A stretch of DNA of 7,339 nucleotides from an uncultured Caulobacteraceae bacterium (GTDB taxonomy: Bacteria > Pseudomonadota > Alphaproteobacteria > Caulobacterales > Caulobacteraceae). Shown one piece after another: positions 6,034 to 7,339 of the stretch. The notes under the pieces were generated by a model. That model searched no databases, was not told the origin of the DNA, and was given only the letters and a program-made list of their open reading frames with translations. The stretch's first letter is position 1, and each line of letters starts with the position of its first letter. Location of the stretch: contig CALEOQ010000178.1 in assembly GCA_937910255.1 (NCBI GenBank), forward strand, positions 1-7,339. The letters run 5' to 3'. A program made the position numbers and the translations under genes.

Positions 6034-7267
6034 GCTGTGTCCTCTGAACGTCCGCACGGTGCTGAACCAGACCCAAGGCGTCCCCCAGGGGACCCACCAG
6101 GGCCAGGGGCTCCACGGCGGTCTCGCGCGGGGCGAGGCGCAGCACCTTGCCCACGGTCTCACCGATGCGTTCGAGCCCGCCCTGCACCAGTTTCAGGTAG
6201 CGCTCACGGGTTTGAGGGTCCAGGTCGGGACGACCGAGAACTTCCAAGGCGTTGAGCATGCCGCCCAGCGGGTTGTTTATCTCGTGGGCGATTCCGGCGG
6301 CCAACTCCCCGGTAGCTGCCAGTCGGCGTTGGGTCATGGCCGCGGCTTCGGCCGCTCGGGCGGCTTCGGTGGCCACTTGGACCTCGCGGTTCAGACGCGC
6401 ATTGAAGCCCTCAACCTCTTGCGCCATGGCATTGAAGGTACGCACCAGATCCGCCAACTCGTCCCGCCGCCGAACTTCGGGAACCCGAGCCGTGAGATCT
6501 CCGAGCCGCAGGCGCCGCGCAGCCTGCGCGAGTTGGCGGACCGGGTCGAGGACCAGCCGGTGCACGCCGAAGAACGTCGCCAGGGTCAGCAGGACAGTGG
6601 AAAGCAGGAACCAGGGTCCGGGCTGGCGCAGGATGGGCCGCACGATGGGATCCTGGCGAGGACGCAACCAGACACCCCCCCAGAGTTCGCCCGAAGCAAG
6701 ACGCAAGGGGACGGCCAGCCCCCCCTTGTCGCCCACGGGCAGGCCCTCGGTCGCGGCGAGCCGGATCTGGGACAGGATCGCTTCCTGGTCCCACAGGGGC
6801 GAGCGATGCGCGCTGCCCATGGGGTTGAGGTAGACCCTTCCCAAACGCAGGTCCGCGGGTGATGGATCCTCCGCCAAGGGGTCGATGATCGCACCCGCCA
6901 TCCACTTGGGAGGGGAGAACAGGGGGCAGGGTAGCAGGTACACCCAGGTGCGGAAGGGAAAGAACCCCGCACCCCAGACTTCGCCGGCGCCCTCGCCTGC
7001 CGGCCGGGTGAGCGGCATGAGCAGACCACCGCGGAAGCGGATGGGAATCTGCGCGCGCTGGGCACTGATCAGAGCCTCGCGCAGGTAGGCACTCATGTCC
7101 CGGTCGTAGATGCGTTGGCGGGCAGGCGAGAGACCCAGGAAAATCATCCGGGACATGCTGCGAGCGATGTGCACAGGCCACATGGCGCAGGCGCCCAGAA
7201 GCTGTTCGACGTTCGCGTCGCCGAAGCCCCGACCCGGGCGAGAGGGCCAGCGGCGCCCGGCCAGCAC
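6017..7267 (-). CDS. Sensor histidine kinase fragment (HAMP-HisKA), truncated at both ends
   Basis: An open frame of ~417 codons from the kinase gene's middle. The sensor region (~residues 15-215, counted from the GTG at 7267) matches no domain I can name; it is Trp/Pro-rich and contains two similar stretches, FRGGLLMPLTRPAGE with GEVWGAGFFPFRTW, and GDKGGLAVPLRLASGE with LWGGVWLRPR. A transmembrane helix follows (~218-236, PWFLLSTVLLTLATFFGV), then HAMP (~237-288), then HisKA with H-box GELAAGIAHEINNPLGGMLN and phospho-acceptor H328. The second dimerisation helix ends near RLAPRE. The N-box/G-box ATPase domain is absent because the junction removes it. The true start and any first membrane helix lie beyond the corrupted right end; the frame stays open into the C-rich tail. 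Codon use looks less uniformly GC-ending than the left part. Origin in another lineage (for example Acidobacteriota or Planctomycetota) is only a guess. Confidence 0.85.
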
Positions 7268-7339
7268 CCGCCCTCCTCCCCCCCCTTCACCCGCCCCCCC
7301 GCCATGCCCGTCCCCCCCGCCGCCCCCCCCCCCCCCCCC
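7268..7339. repeat. Low-complexity C-rich contig end, probably unreliable base calls
   Basis: The last 72 bases are dominated by C, with several runs of seven or more, ending in 17 consecutive C (7323-7339). Coding character present up to about 7260 disappears here. This is unlikely to be genomic. The orientation (C at the 3' end of the plus strand) is not the classic two-colour poly-G read end, so the precise cause is unclear. Confidence 0.85.

Noticed and set aside
5597..6862. A 421-residue DedA fusion protein with a novel C-terminal domain
   Set aside because: The 'novel domain' after about residue 138 is the antisense of the HAMP-HisKA kinase gene, so it is an artefact of the join.
5450..7267. 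A 605-residue minus-strand protein spanning kinase and the region opposite dedA
   Set aside because: Only residues ~15-417 look like a kinase; the rest is the antisense of DedA and the chimeric junction, giving His/Gln/Gly-rich low-complexity sequence.

Overview
The window looks like an assembled contig from a high-GC alphaproteobacterium, most likely of the Caulobacterales (Caulobacter/Phenylobacterium type). This is inferred from the strong G/C third-position bias and the character of the MCP, NupC, Ohr/OhrR and glutathione S-transferase proteins; no database search was possible. Both ends and one internal point carry sequencing or assembly artefacts, and these are the most important observations here.

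Layout: 1-65 is an Illumina P7/index adapter, not genomic DNA. 66-4355 holds four minus-strand genes, listed here in their transcription order: a CNT-family nucleoside transporter (nupC, 3078-4355), a Cache-HAMP methyl-accepting chemotaxis protein (1128-2936), a glutathione S-transferase (431-1048), and a secreted molybdopterin-oxidoreductase-like protein (66-434). The last one is cut off by the adapter, and the last two share an ATGA stop/start overlap. Divergently on the plus strand lies a compact organic-peroxide module: a promoter with a 22-bp inverted-repeat operator, ohr (4525-4944), and the redox-sensing MarR regulator ohrR (GTG start at 4941, overlapping the ohr stop), ended by a GC hairpin at 5497-5519. 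Next comes the first ~135-140 codons of a DedA/VTT membrane protein (from 5597).

At about 5987-6033 the DedA reading frame stops matching its family. From there to about 7267 the sequence encodes, on the opposite strand, the middle of an unrelated sensor histidine kinase (sensor region, membrane segment, HAMP, HisKA) that lacks its ATPase domain. Two convergent genes both lose their C-terminal ends at one point, which is what a chimeric join produces. The kinase segment may come from another organism. The last ~72 bases (7268-7339) are C-rich and end in a run of 17 C, and are probably unreliable base calls.

How the genes work together: ohr and ohrR form a self-contained organic-hydroperoxide detoxification circuit. 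GST and the secreted protein are probably translationally coupled. NupC (nucleoside uptake) and the MCP (chemotaxis) are independent functions on the same strand. I see no CRISPR, mobile element, tRNA or rRNA, and no convincing novel system.
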